A stretch of 64,000 bases of DNA from Aeromonas lusitana. GTDB taxonomy: Bacteria; Pseudomonadota; Gammaproteobacteria; Enterobacterales; Aeromonadaceae. Every line of letters begins with the position of its first letter. Position 1 is the first letter of the stretch. The translations under genes and the position numbers were made by a program. This document shows, piece by piece, positions 7,669 to 16,709 of this stretch. Where the stretch lies: positions 123,031-187,030 of the forward strand of contig NZ_PGCP01000001.1 in NCBI RefSeq assembly GCF_002812985.1, in the 5' to 3' direction. A model generated the notes under the pieces. That model saw nothing but the letters and a program-made list of their open reading frames with translations, searched no databases and was not told the origin of the DNA.

Positions 7669-8979
7669 ATGAAAAACCTCTCTACCCCCCAAGTACAAGC
7701 CAAGGTCGCCTGGAGCGACCAGCAGATTGCCGGCATGCCCATGATGATCTTCCTCGGGCTCGCCACCTGTGTCCTGTTCTCCGGCTGGAACGGCTCCCTG
7801 CCGCTCGGCATGGTGGGCGCCCTGGCCCTGATGTTCGTGCTCGGCACCCTGCTGACCGAGATCGGTGAGCGCATCACCCCCATCCGCGAATACCTGGGGG
7901 GCGGCACCATACTCGCCATCTTCGGCGGCGCCGCCCTGTTTGAATATGGCCTCATGCCGACGGCGGCGGGCCAGGTCATCACAGGGTTCATGAAGGAAGG
8001 GGGCTTTTTGAACTTCTTCATCGCCAGCCTGGTGACCGGCTCCGTGTTTGGCATGAGCGGCTCCCTGTTGAAAAATGCCGCCATGCGCTACCTGCCTGTG
8101 ATCCTGGGGGGCGTGGTCCTGGCGCTGGTCAGCGTCGGTCTGGTGGGTACTCTGCTGGGATATGGCTTCAAGAATGCTGTGCTGCTCATCGGCCTGCCCA
8201 TCATGGGCGGCGGCATGGGTGCCGGCGCCGTACCCCTGGTGGAGATCCTCTCCGGCCCCTTGCAGATGTCCAGCGCCGACCTGCTGTCTCGCATGGTACC
8301 GGCCGTGGTGATCGCCAACACCCTGGCCATTCTGGTGGGCACCATGCTGGCCCGTCTCGGCCGCCGTTATCCTTCCCTGACCGGCAACGGCAAGCTGATG
8401 ATAAAAGAGAGCAGCCAGAGCGTGGCGGACGAAGAAGTGCAGCCGCCGACCTTGGAGAGCCTGGGGCTCGGTCTCTTCATCAGCTCCAGCATGTTCGTAC
8501 TGGGCTCATTGCTCGGTAACTTCATCCCCATGCACCCCTTCGCCCTCATGATACTGGCGGTCGCCATCATCAAGGTGAGCGGCGTGTTGCCGCGCCGCTA
8601 CGAGCAGGCTGCCGCCGACTGGTACCAGTTTGTGGTGAGCAACCTGACTCCCTCCCTGCTGGTGGGGATCGGGGTCGCCTATACCAGCATTCCCGAGCTC
8701 ATCGGTGCCTTCTCGGTCAACTACTTCATCATGGTGCTGACCACTGTCGTGGGCGGCGCCCTGGGAGCGGCCATCGTCGGTCGCATGATTGGCTTCTATC
8801 CCATAGAGGCGGCTATCACCGGCGGTTTGTGCATGGCCAACATGGGGGGCACGGGGGATGTGGCCGTGCTGTCGGCGGCCCAGCGCATGAAGTTGATGCC
8901 GTTCGCCCAGATTTCGTCTCGTCTCGGGGGGGCCGTCATGTTGATCCTGGCCACCCTGCTCATCTCGCTGCTGGCATAA
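7669..8979 (+). CDS. 2-hydroxycarboxylate (malate/citrate) transporter, 2HCT family
   Basis: Secondary transporter of 436 residues with about eleven hydrophobic segments. It has the two signature loops of the 2HCT family (CitS, CimH, MaeN, MalP): MGGGMGAGAVPL at about 183-194 and ANMGGTGDVAVLSAA at about 394-408. It should move citrate and/or malate, with Na+ or H+ or in exchange for lactate. The next gene, 10 bp downstream, is a malic enzyme, and a CitA/CitB-type two-component system follows. Malate is therefore the likelier substrate than citrate, since no citrate lyase is nearby. Confidence 0.92.
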   Translation: MKNLSTPQVQAKVAWSDQQIAGMPMMIFLGLATCVLFSGWNGSLPLGMVGALALMFVLGTLLTEIGERITPIREYLGGGTILAIFGGAALFEYGLMPTAAGQVITGFMKEGGFLNFFIASLVTGSVFGMSGSLLKNAAMRYLPVILGGVVLALVSVGLVGTLLGYGFKNAVLLIGLPIMGGGMGAGAVPLVEILSGPLQMSSADLLSRMVPAVVIANTLAILVGTMLARLGRRYPSLTGNGKLMIKESSQSVADEEVQPPTLESLGLGLFISSSMFVLGSLLGNFIPMHPFALMILAVAIIKVSGVLPRRYEQAAADWYQFVVSNLTPSLLVGIGVAYTSIPELIGAFSVNYFIMVLTTVVGGALGAAIVGRMIGFYPIEAAITGGLCMANMGGTGDVAVLSAAQRMKLMPFAQISSRLGGAVMLILATLLISLLA

Positions 8980-8989
8980 GGAATCGAAT

Positions 8990-10540
8990 ATGAACGACAT
9001 CATGATGGGCACCAGCTTGCCCTATGCCGAACGCAAGCGTCAGGGCCTGATGGGGCGTATGCCCCACAAGGAGGAGTCCCTCTCCCAGCAGCGCCGCCGC
9101 ATCTATCGACTGGTGTCTGCCATGCAGAGCCCCTTTGATCAGCATCTGCTGCTGCGCCAGCTACAAGAAGACAACCCTGTGCTGTTTTACGATCTGGTGC
9201 GCCACCACCTGCCGGAGCTCTTGCCCATCATCTACACCCCGGTAGTGGGGGAGGCCTGCCAGCGTCACAGCGACCTCTACCTGCGCAGCCACGGCCTCTA
9301 CCTCTCCTGGCACGACAGGGACGATCTCGACGACATCTTCGCGACCGTGGAGCAGGAGGTGGATGTCATCGTCATCTCCGACGGGGAGCGGGTGCTGGGG
9401 CTCGGGGATCTCGGTATCGGCGGCATGGGGATCTGCATCGGCAAGCTGGCGCTCTACTCCGCCGCCGGTGGCATCAACCCGGCGCGCACCCTGCCCCTGT
9501 GCGTGGATGTGGGCACCAACAACTCGGAGCTCTTGGAAGATGACTCTTACCTCGGCTGGCAGGCGCCACGGGTGGATGGAGAGGCCTACTACAACTTCAT
9601 GGACAGGGTGGTGGCCGCCATCCACAAGCGCTGGCCAGCCGTTGTGCTGCAGTTCGAGGACTTCGCCGGCAAGCACGCCGCGAATCTGCTGGCTCGCTAC
9701 CGGGACCAGCTCTGCATGTTCAACGACGACATCCAGGGCACGGCGGCGGTCGCCTCGGCCTGCGTGCTGGCGGGTTTGCAGCAGGCGGGCAGCACCCTTG
9801 CGCAGACCCCTGTGCTGATCGTCGGCGCGGGTTCGGCGGGCTGCGGCATCGCCGCCATGCTGGCCCAACTGGCGGGCAGCCCGGAATTGGTCTGGCTGTT
9901 TGATCAGGATGGCCTGGTGTGCCGGGATCGCCTCAACCTGACCCCCTCCCAGCAGCCCTTCGCTCGTCCGTCCGAGCAGGCTTGCCTATACCTGCCAGAG
10001 CTTATTCAGCGACTGCGGCCAGGGGTACTGATAGGGGTGAGCGGCCAGGGCGGCCTCTTCACCGAGGAGGTACTCAACGCCATGGGAGAGGTGTGTGAGC
10101 GACCCGTGATCCTGCCGCTCTCCAACCCGACCCGCAGCGCCGAGGCGACCCCGGCCGAGGTGTGGCAGGCAACAAACGGGCGGGCCCTGCTCGCCACCGG
10201 CAGCCCCTTCGCCCCGGTAAGCGTTGCGGGGGAGGCGCGGGTGGTCTCCCAGTGCAATAACGTCTACGTCTTCCCCGGTATCGGTCTTGGCGCCTGCGCG
10301 GTCAAGGCGCGGCGCATCAGCGATGGCATGTTGCAGGCGGCGGTGCGGGCGGTCGGTGCCTATCCGCTCGCAGAGGGCCGGCTGCTGCCCCCCATCGAGC
10401 AGGTGGGGGAGGTGGCCCGCACCGTGGCGAGGGCGGTGGCGATTTGCGCCCGCGAGGAAGGATTGGCCGATTTTATGGGGGATCCCGCGCCTCTGATTGA
10501 CCAGACCTGGTGGCGCCCTCACTATTGGTCCGTCCCCTGA
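8990..10540 (+). CDS. NAD-type malic enzyme of the hydroxycarboxylate module
   Basis: Converts L-malate to pyruvate and CO2 with NAD(P)+ reduction. The 516-residue protein has the malic-enzyme N-domain (LPIIYTPVVGEACQ, ISDGERVLGLGDLGIGGMGI), the metal-binding FEDFAG...FNDDIQGTA segment and the Rossmann motif [11 protein letters not shown]. It is shorter than the MaeA-type paralogue at 49674-51371 and clearly diverged. AGGAA precedes the ATG. Its place between a 2HCT transporter and a two-component system makes it the catabolic step after malate uptake; a malolactic-type reaction is less likely. Confidence 0.93.
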   Translation: MNDIMMGTSLPYAERKRQGLMGRMPHKEESLSQQRRRIYRLVSAMQSPFDQHLLLRQLQEDNPVLFYDLVRHHLPELLPIIYTPVVGEACQRHSDLYLRSHGLYLSWHDRDDLDDIFATVEQEVDVIVISDGERVLGLGDLGIGGMGICIGKLALYSAAGGINPARTLPLCVDVGTNNSELLEDDSYLGWQAPRVDGEAYYNFMDRVVAAIHKRWPAVVLQFEDFAGKHAANLLARYRDQLCMFNDDIQGTAAVASACVLAGLQQAGSTLAQTPVLIVGAGSAGCGIAAMLAQLAGSPELVWLFDQDGLVCRDRLNLTPSQQPFARPSEQACLYLPELIQRLRPGVLIGVSGQGGLFTEEVLNAMGEVCERPVILPLSNPTRSAEATPAEVWQATNGRALLATGSPFAPVSVAGEARVVSQCNNVYVFPGIGLGACAVKARRISDGMLQAAVRAVGAYPLAEGRLLPPIEQVGEVARTVARAVAICAREEGLADFMGDPAPLIDQTWWRPHYWSVP

Positions 10541-10557
10541 GTTTGCAAGGTTAATCG

Positions 10558-12123
10558 ATGAAACTGCGCCACCAGCTAGTAGCCCTCTCCCTCGGCCTGT
10601 CGCTGCTGCTGATCCTGATTTTGGGCGGCCTGCTCGCCCTCTTTATCCGCCACCTGCTGGAGAACAGCCTGCAGGAGAAGGGCAGCGATCTGGCGCGGGT
10701 GCTGGCGGCGGATAACCGGGTGGTGCAGGCCCTGCAACTGGGCAAGGATCCGGGCCTGCGTGACTATGTGCAGGGGATCTGCAAGCGCACCGACGCCGCC
10801 TACATGGTGGTGACGGACGAGCATGCCAGGCGCCTCAGCCACCCTTCCCCCGAGTTGGTGGGCGAGATCTTCCGCGGGGAGGATATCTGGCCAGCCATCC
10901 AGGATCTGAGCAGCTACTGCTCCAAGGATGTGGGCACCCTAGGGCCGGCCATCCGCTGCTTCTCCCCCGTGGTCGGGGCGGACGGGCGCGCCATCGGCGC
11001 CGTGGTGGTCGGTTACCTGATGCAGACGGTGGAGGGCATCTATCTGGAGCGGATCGCCCTGCTCATCAGCGCCATCGGCGCCGTGCTGGGCTGCGGTCTG
11101 CTGCTGGCGTTCTGGTTGCAGCATTTGCTGCGCCGCACCCTGCTGGACTTGGAGCCTGAGACCATAGTCAACCGCTTCGCCCAGCAGGATCTGGTGCTGG
11201 AGGGGATCTCGGAGGGGATCATCGCCCTCGACGGTCAGCACAGGATCAAGATGCTCAACAGCGCGGCTTTCTATCAGTTGCGACTGCCAGGCACCGGCCG
11301 CCACGCCCTGCTGGGACAATCCCTGGCCGAGCTGGCCCCCAGCCTGCTGCCGGCCCTGAGTCAGGAGGGCGGGGTGCATTTCACAGTGCAGGGGGAGGAC
11401 TTCGTCGGCCACTGGCAGGAGCTCAGCGGCCGGGAGCCCGGGCGCATGCTCATCTTCAGCCGACCGGATGGCACCGGCAGCCTCGGCATGCAGGTCACTC
11501 ATCTGCGCCAGTATGCCGAGATGCTGCGCATCCAGACCCACGAGTTTGCCAACAAGCTGGGCAGCCTATCCGGTCTGCTGCAGCTCGGTCACGTGGACGA
11601 GGCGGTTGAGCTCATCCAGCAGGAGAACGAGGCCTGCCAGAACATGCTGCAGGACCTGTTGCGGGCCATAGAGAACAAGCCGGTGGCGGGGCTTATCCTC
11701 GGCAAGTTCAGCCGGGCGCGGGAGCTTGGGGTCGAACTGGTGCTGGATCCCGGCTCGGCCCTCGGAGAATACCCGGCCGAGGTGTCGGCAGATCTCATCA
11801 CCTGCCTTGGCAACCTGCTGGACAACGGCCTGCGCGCCGCCTGGGCGAATCGCGAGCATTGCCCCCCCAGGGTGCTGCTTTCCATCGATGACTTCGGCCG
11901 GCGGTTGGTGATCGAGGTGGAGGATAGTGGCGTGGGGGTGGACGAGGCGCTGGCGGACCATCTGTTCGACTATGGCGTCAGTCGCCAGACCGGAGATCAT
12001 GGCGTAGGTCTCTTTCTGGTCAAGAAGACCGTGGCCCGCCGTGGGGGTGTGATAGAATGGCGACGCACCGCCGAGCAGACCACTTTGTTCGGTATCTATT
12101 TGAATAAAAACCAATTGGTGTGA
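10558..12123 (+). CDS. CitA/DcuS-family sensor histidine kinase
   Basis: Membrane sensor kinase of 521 residues. A first transmembrane helix (about 10-31), a periplasmic PASp/sCache ligand domain (about 35-160) and a second helix (about 163-187) precede a cytoplasmic PAS region and the kinase. The phospho-acceptor is H328 in RIQTHEFANKLG, typical of the CitA/DcuS group. N-box NLLDNGLRAA and G-box GVGLFLVKK follow. It probably senses a C4 or C6 hydroxycarboxylate and phosphorylates the regulator encoded 3 bp downstream. Confidence 0.94.
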   Translation: MKLRHQLVALSLGLSLLLILILGGLLALFIRHLLENSLQEKGSDLARVLAADNRVVQALQLGKDPGLRDYVQGICKRTDAAYMVVTDEHARRLSHPSPELVGEIFRGEDIWPAIQDLSSYCSKDVGTLGPAIRCFSPVVGADGRAIGAVVVGYLMQTVEGIYLERIALLISAIGAVLGCGLLLAFWLQHLLRRTLLDLEPETIVNRFAQQDLVLEGISEGIIALDGQHRIKMLNSAAFYQLRLPGTGRHALLGQSLAELAPSLLPALSQEGGVHFTVQGEDFVGHWQELSGREPGRMLIFSRPDGTGSLGMQVTHLRQYAEMLRIQTHEFANKLGSLSGLLQLGHVDEAVELIQQENEACQNMLQDLLRAIENKPVAGLILGKFSRARELGVELVLDPGSALGEYPAEVSADLITCLGNLLDNGLRAAWANREHCPPRVLLSIDDFGRRLVIEVEDSGVGVDEALADHLFDYGVSRQTGDHGVGLFLVKKTVARRGGVIEWRRTAEQTTLFGIYLNKNQLV

Positions 12124-12126
12124 GTC

Positions 12127-12819
12127 ATGAAGCCAATTTTCACGCTTATTATCGAGGACGACGAGCGGATCGGGGCCATCCTTGGCGAGCTGGTCTCCTC
12201 GAACGCGGGTTACTCCCTGCTGGGGCGGGCGGAGAGCCTGGCCCAGGCCGATCTCATGCTGCGCGCCACCGAACCTCAACTGCTGATCGTCGACATCTCC
12301 CTGCCCGATGGCTCCGGGCTGGAGTGGGTGAACCGGCTGCGCAACCACAACCGCGAGGTGTTCGTGGTCATGGTCACCGCTTCTTGTGACGTGGAGACCA
12401 TACAGCAGGCCCTGAACCTGGGGGTTCAAGACTACATCATCAAGCCGCTGCGACTGTTTCGTATCCAGCAGAGCCTGGATGAGATCCTGACCCTGCATCG
12501 CCGCCTGTGCGAGCGCGGCCTGCTCGAGCAGAGCGATCTGGACCGGCTGATGGGAAAGGGTCGCATCCAGCCGAGGGACGTGCGCGACACCCCCAAGGGC
12601 ATAGACGCCATTACCCTGCGCCAGGTGCTGGAACTGCTGGCCGGGGAGCCGGACACGGCGTTTTCCACCGATACGGTGGCGCTGCGCCTGTCGCTAAGCC
12701 GTACCACGGCGCGCCGTTATCTGGAGTTTCTGGAATCTGAAGACAAGCTGGACGTGGATCTGAACTACGGTCAGCGCGGTCGACCTGAGCGGCGTTATCA
12801 CTGGCGTCGCGTGAGCTAG
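12127..12819 (+). CDS. CitB/DcuR-family response regulator
   Basis: A 230-residue response regulator. The N-terminal receiver has acidic residues D11 and D12, phospho-acceptor D56 in LLIVDISLP, and the conserved lysine in YIIKPL. The C-terminal half (about 150-230) has the helix-turn-helix seen in CitB/DpiA/DcuR/MalR proteins (DTVALRLSLSRTTARRYLEFL). It starts 3 bp after the kinase. It most likely activates the transporter/malic enzyme genes upstream when the substrate is present. Confidence 0.94.
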   Translation: MKPIFTLIIEDDERIGAILGELVSSNAGYSLLGRAESLAQADLMLRATEPQLLIVDISLPDGSGLEWVNRLRNHNREVFVVMVTASCDVETIQQALNLGVQDYIIKPLRLFRIQQSLDEILTLHRRLCERGLLEQSDLDRLMGKGRIQPRDVRDTPKGIDAITLRQVLELLAGEPDTAFSTDTVALRLSLSRTTARRYLEFLESEDKLDVDLNYGQRGRPERRYHWRRVS

Positions 12820-12837
12820 CCGCTGTGGGAGTGAAGA

Positions 12838-12872
12838 AACAACAAGGGAGCCTCGGCTCCCTTGTTGTTTTG
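12838..12872. terminator. Bidirectional terminator between the CitB-type regulator and EamA gene
   Basis: A 15-bp inverted repeat (12838-12852 with 12855-12869) flanked by A and T runs, located between two convergent genes. Confidence 0.8.
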
Positions 12873-12917
12873 GTGTCTTGCACTGCCTTGGATAATCCTG
12901 GCGGCAGCTATCACTGC

Positions 12918-13817
12918 CTAGGCCTCTTCCAGCAGTGGAGTGCGTCTTCTGGCCTTGATCTGGGAGCACATGACACCGCCGAGGATCAGGCCGCCGCCGA
13001 GCAGATGATAGCCGTGGATGGGTTCCCCCAGGCTGGTGACGGCGATCATGGCGGTGAACAGCGGGATCAGGTTCATAAACACCGAGGTGCGCTCGGCCCC
13101 GAGGCAGGCCAGGCCGCGCATCCAGCAGTAGGCCGCCAGCAGCGAAGAAGCGAGCCCGGCGAACAACACCATGCTCCAGCCCTCCCGCGGCACCGCCAGG
13201 GAATCTGCGCTGAGAGCGACCGGGATGAGCAGCAGCACCGCCAGCAGGATCTGCACATAGAGGTTGAGCCAGGGGCCGAACGGCAGCTGCCAGCGGCGGA
13301 TCAACAAGCCATAGAGCGCATAGCTGGCCGCCCCCAGCAGCATCATGCCATCCCCGGGATTGATGCCGTTGTGCAAGAGCGTCAGCGGCTGGCCCTGGCT
13401 CAGCAGCCAGAACACCCCGAACAGGGAGACGCTCATGCCCGCCAGCGCCTGCTTGCCGGGTTTCTGGCCGAAGAAGGCGGCGCCGATCAGCAGGGTCAGC
13501 AGCGGCAGCAGTGAGCCTATGACCCCCATGTTGGTGGCCGAGGTGCTGTGGGCTGCGTAGTAGGCGAGGCACTGATAGAGCACCATGCCGAGCAGGGAGA
13601 GCACCAGCAGCTTGCCGAGCCAGGGGCGAAACTCGGCCCGGCGGCGCCACAGCTGGGGCAGGCAGAAAGGCGACAGGGCCAGAGCCGCGAGCACCCAGCG
13701 GTAGAACGAGATGGCGGCGGGATCGACCACGCCGGCGGCAGCCTTGGAGACCACGGTATTGGTAGCCCAGATCAGCACCGCCATCAGGGGAAACAGGAGG
13801 GGGGAGAAGAGACGCAT
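12918..13817 (-). CDS. EamA-family (DMT superfamily) exporter
   Basis: A 299-residue inner-membrane protein with ten predicted transmembrane helices in two EamA repeats (about 8-140 and 152-285). The repeats include the typical ISFYRWVLAALALSP and AYCWMRGLACLGAERTSVFMNLIPLF segments. Members export amino acids, metabolites or drugs. The substrate here is unknown. GGAG lies before the ATG. It is divergent from an AraC-type regulator across a 226-bp gap, a common pairing in which the regulator controls the exporter. Confidence 0.9.
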   Translation of the reverse strand: MRLFSPLLFPLMAVLIWATNTVVSKAAAGVVDPAAISFYRWVLAALALSPFCLPQLWRRRAEFRPWLGKLLVLSLLGMVLYQCLAYYAAHSTSATNMGVIGSLLPLLTLLIGAAFFGQKPGKQALAGMSVSLFGVFWLLSQGQPLTLLHNGINPGDGMMLLGAASYALYGLLIRRWQLPFGPWLNLYVQILLAVLLLIPVALSADSLAVPREGWSMVLFAGLASSLLAAYCWMRGLACLGAERTSVFMNLIPLFTAMIAVTSLGEPIHGYHLLGGGLILGGVMCSQIKARRRTPLLEEA

Positions 13818-14043
13818 GGATGACTCCTTAATGTCAGGTTGCTAGTCTACCCCTGTCTTTCTGTTGTGAAGTAACGTAAAACTGACAATCTATCCCGCAG
13901 AAAGGACAACCCAGGTCCGGCGCTTCGTCAGAGGCTGGCTGCGAAACGGGCCTACTCCAGTCTGCTCTGCCAGTGCCATCCAGTGAGAGATAGCAGTGAC
14001 ATCGGCGGGAGCGCGGGCCATTTCATAACCAGAGGCAACACAG

Positions 14044-14835
14044 ATGGCGCACCACTATCACCCCAGGGATCTGGAACTGCCGGAACCCAATCCACTCTAC
14101 CTGCGCTATCAGCAGATCCAGGCCGACAGCGCCTGCGCCCCCCACAGCCACCCCTGGGGCCAGCTCAGCATGATCAGCCTGGGGGTGATGGAGATCGTGC
14201 TGGACGAGCAGCGGCTGGTGGCGCCGGCGGATTACCTCATCTGGGTGCCCGCCAATCTGGAGCACGCCTCCTACAACCAGCAGGCGCTGGCCTATACCTC
14301 CATCTATGTCAATCATGCCCTGGCCGCCAGGTTGCCCTGCGAGCCCAGGCTGCTGGAGATGACGCCGCTGATCCGCGCCATGCTGACGGATTTTTGCGAG
14401 CGCAAACTCGGCCATATGCAGGATGAGTGGGACCAGCGTCAGGCCGAGCTGCTGGTGGAAAAACTCGCCCACACCCGCTGCCAGGAGAGCTATCTGCCCA
14501 TGAGTCAGGACAAGCTGCTGGCCCCCATGCTGGCGGCCCTGCGCAGTGACCCGGCCGATCCGCGCACTTTGGCCCAGTGGGCCGAGCAGCTGCACAGCAC
14601 GGAGCGCACCCTGGCCCGGCGCTGCGTGCGGGAATTGGGGATGAATTTCGGTCAGTGGCGGGGGCGGCTGCGGCTCTTGAAGGCGCTGGCCTGGCTCAAG
14701 GGAGAGCTGCCCATTCAGGAGATTGGCTGGCGGCTCGGTTACGGCTCCACCTCCGCCTTTATCGCCATGTTCAACCGGGAGCTCGGCTGCTCCCCCCAGC
14801 GCTACCGCCAGCAGCTGGCCCAACCGGGTGGCTGA
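14044..14835 (+). CDS. AraC-family regulator with cupin-type N-terminus
   Basis: A 263-residue regulator. The N-terminal half has a cupin-like HSHPWGQLSMI...VPANLEHASYN pattern, and the C-terminal half has two helix-turn-helix units ending in LGYGSTSAFIAMFNRELGCSPQRYR, the AraC signature. Regulators of this short cupin type often control divergently encoded transporters, which fits the neighbouring EamA gene. The ligand cannot be told from sequence. The start shown is the one before the cupin; no strong ribosome site was seen. Confidence 0.9.
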   Translation: MAHHYHPRDLELPEPNPLYLRYQQIQADSACAPHSHPWGQLSMISLGVMEIVLDEQRLVAPADYLIWVPANLEHASYNQQALAYTSIYVNHALAARLPCEPRLLEMTPLIRAMLTDFCERKLGHMQDEWDQRQAELLVEKLAHTRCQESYLPMSQDKLLAPMLAALRSDPADPRTLAQWAEQLHSTERTLARRCVRELGMNFGQWRGRLRLLKALAWLKGELPIQEIGWRLGYGSTSAFIAMFNRELGCSPQRYRQQLAQPGG

Positions 14836-14895
14836 CTACCGGCAGGCCGTGCGGCAAAAGTGGCTAGCGGGCTCGACGGAGAAAACGGAATAAGA

Positions 14896-14920
14896 AGAGG
14901 GCGCCTTATGGGCGCCCTCT
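14896..14920 (-). terminator. Hairpin between the AraC gene and aldehyde dehydrogenase
   Basis: A perfect 10-bp stem (14896-14905 with 14911-14920) with loop TTATG. The minus side is followed by a T-rich stretch, the plus side is not. It probably ends the aldehyde dehydrogenase transcript. Confidence 0.5.
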
Positions 14921-14945
14921 GGCTAGGTGTAGATCCCTTTCCCCG

Positions 14946-16463
14946 TCAGAAGAAGCCGAGGGGGTTGATGTCGTGGCTTATCAACAGGTTCTTGGTGTTC
15001 TGGTAGTGATCCAGCATCATCTTGTGGGTTTCGCGGCCGATCCCCGACTTCTTGTAACCGCCGAAGGCGGCGTGAGCCGGATAGGCGTGATAGCAGTTGA
15101 TCCAGACCCGGCCAGCCTGGATGCCGCGGCCCATGCGCCAGGCCAGGTTGCTGTCCCGGGTCCAGAGCCCTGCTCCCAGGCCATACTGGGTATCGTTGGC
15201 AATCGCCAGGGCCTCCGCTTCGTTTTTGAAGGTAGTAACCCCGAGGGCCGGCCCGAAGATCTCCTCCTGGAACACCCGCATCTTGTTCTGGCCGTGAAAG
15301 ATGGTGGGCTGGATGTAGAAGCCCCCCTCCAGCCCGCTCACTCTGGCGGCGTTGCCGCCGATCAGCATCTTCGCCCCCTCGCCACGACCAATCTCCATGT
15401 AGCTCAGGATCTTGTCGTACTGCTCGCGGGAGACCTGGGCGCCGACCTGGGTCGCGGTGTCGAGAGGGTTGCCCTGCACGATAGTGCGGGCACGGGCCAG
15501 CACCCGCTCCATGAAGTCGTCGTAGATGCTCTCTTGCACCAGGGCGCGGGAGGGGCAGGTGCACACCTCCCCCTGGTTGAAGAAGGTCATCAGCATGCCC
15601 TCCACCGCCTTGTCGATGTACTGGCTCTCGTGCTGCATCACATCGGCGAAGTAGATGTTGGGGGACTTGCCGCCCAGCTCCACGGTGGAGGGGATCATCT
15701 TGTCGGCGGCGCAGCGCAGTATATGGGCGCCAATTTCGGTAGAACCTGTGAAGGCGAGCTTCTGGATCCGATCGCTGGTGGCCAGCGCCTGTCCGGCCTC
15801 GTTGCCAAAACCGTTGACCACGTTGACCACGCCGGGGGGCAGCAGATCCTTGATGAGATCCATCAACAGCATGATGGTGACCGGAGTCTGCTCGGCGGGC
15901 TTGAGCACGCTGCAGCAGCCGGCCGCGAGTACGGGGGCCAGCTTCCAGGTGGCCATCAGCAGCGGGAAGTTCCAGGGGATGATCTGGCCGACCACCCCGA
16001 TGGGCTCCTTGAAGTGGTAGCTGACTGTGTTCTGATCCAGCTCGGCGGCCGAGCCCTCCTGGGCCCGGATGCAGCCAGCGAAGTAGCGGAAGTGATCCAC
16101 CACCAGGGGCAGGTCGGCGGCCAGGGTCTCGCGCACCGCCTTGCCGTTCTCCCAGGTCTCGGCGACGGCGAGGCGCTCGATATTCTGCTCGATGCGATCG
16201 GCGATGCGCAGCAGCAGGTTGCTGCGCTCGGTGACGCTGGTCTTGCTCCAGCTGGGGAACGCCTTGTGGGCCGCATCCAGCGCCAGCTCTATGTCGGCTG
16301 CGTCGGAGCGGGCCACCTCGCAGAACACCCGGCCATCCACGGGGGAGATGTTTTCGAAGTAACGCCCGGCGCGGGGAGCCACCCAGTCGCCACCGATGAA
16401 GTTGTCGTAACGGGACTTGAAGCTGACCAGAGCGCCTGCCTGGCCGGGAGCGGTATAAATCAT
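14946..16463 (-). CDS. Aldehyde dehydrogenase, AldB/AcoD/ExaC type
   Basis: NAD(P)-dependent aldehyde dehydrogenase of 505 residues that oxidises acetaldehyde or a similar aldehyde to the acid. Catalytic Cys301 lies in [11 protein letters not shown] and Glu262 in VELGGKS; the cofactor-binding WNFPLL and FTGSTEIG segments are present. The CTCPSR variant of the active site is typical of the AldB/AcoD/ExaC branch. AAGGA precedes the ATG. A perfect sigma-54 promoter lies upstream, and the divergent gene encodes an AcoR-like activator, so control by that activator is very likely. Confidence 0.95.
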   Translation of the reverse strand: MIYTAPGQAGALVSFKSRYDNFIGGDWVAPRAGRYFENISPVDGRVFCEVARSDAADIELALDAAHKAFPSWSKTSVTERSNLLLRIADRIEQNIERLAVAETWENGKAVRETLAADLPLVVDHFRYFAGCIRAQEGSAAELDQNTVSYHFKEPIGVVGQIIPWNFPLLMATWKLAPVLAAGCCSVLKPAEQTPVTIMLLMDLIKDLLPPGVVNVVNGFGNEAGQALATSDRIQKLAFTGSTEIGAHILRCAADKMIPSTVELGGKSPNIYFADVMQHESQYIDKAVEGMLMTFFNQGEVCTCPSRALVQESIYDDFMERVLARARTIVQGNPLDTATQVGAQVSREQYDKILSYMEIGRGEGAKMLIGGNAARVSGLEGGFYIQPTIFHGQNKMRVFQEEIFGPALGVTTFKNEAEALAIANDTQYGLGAGLWTRDSNLAWRMGRGIQAGRVWINCYHAYPAHAAFGGYKKSGIGRETHKMMLDHYQNTKNLLISHDINPLGFF

Positions 16464-16539
16464 CTCATTATCCTTATGTGTGTGGTCTTGGGTCTGCGAG
16501 AGCGGGGAGCGAGCCTTCGCTCCCGTGCCATCGACTATC

Positions 16540-16554
16540 GCAAGGGGTGTGCCA
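16540..16554 (-). promoter_or_regulatory. Sigma-54 (-24/-12) promoter for the aldehyde dehydrogenase
   Basis: Minus-strand TGGCAC-N5-TTGC is an exact match to the RpoN core, with GG (16553-16552) and GC (16541-16540) separated by exactly 10 bp. Transcription would start near 16528, about 65 nt before the gene. A perfect 8-bp hairpin (16505-16524) lies in the 5' leader. Confidence 0.85.
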
Positions 16555-16709
16555 GCGGGTCTGACCAGACCACAAAAGTTACAAAAACGTTATCAAACGG
16601 GGTGTGGCATCGTATCTTGATTAACCAATACGCCCGATTGCGCAGCCCTGACTGTGCCGTTTCTGGACAAGTGCCCGGACAGCTGTGCCCTTTTTGAACA
16701 GGAGGCCCG

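Noticed and set aside
14973..16697. 574-codon open frame opposite the aldehyde dehydrogenase
   Set aside because: Antisense shadow in a GC-rich gene; repetitive low-complexity translation.
16650..16705. Direct repeats TGTGCC-N-GGACA/GAACA upstream of the AcoR-like gene as activator sites
   Set aside because: Degenerate, and the exact AcoR consensus is not known to me well enough to support a call.
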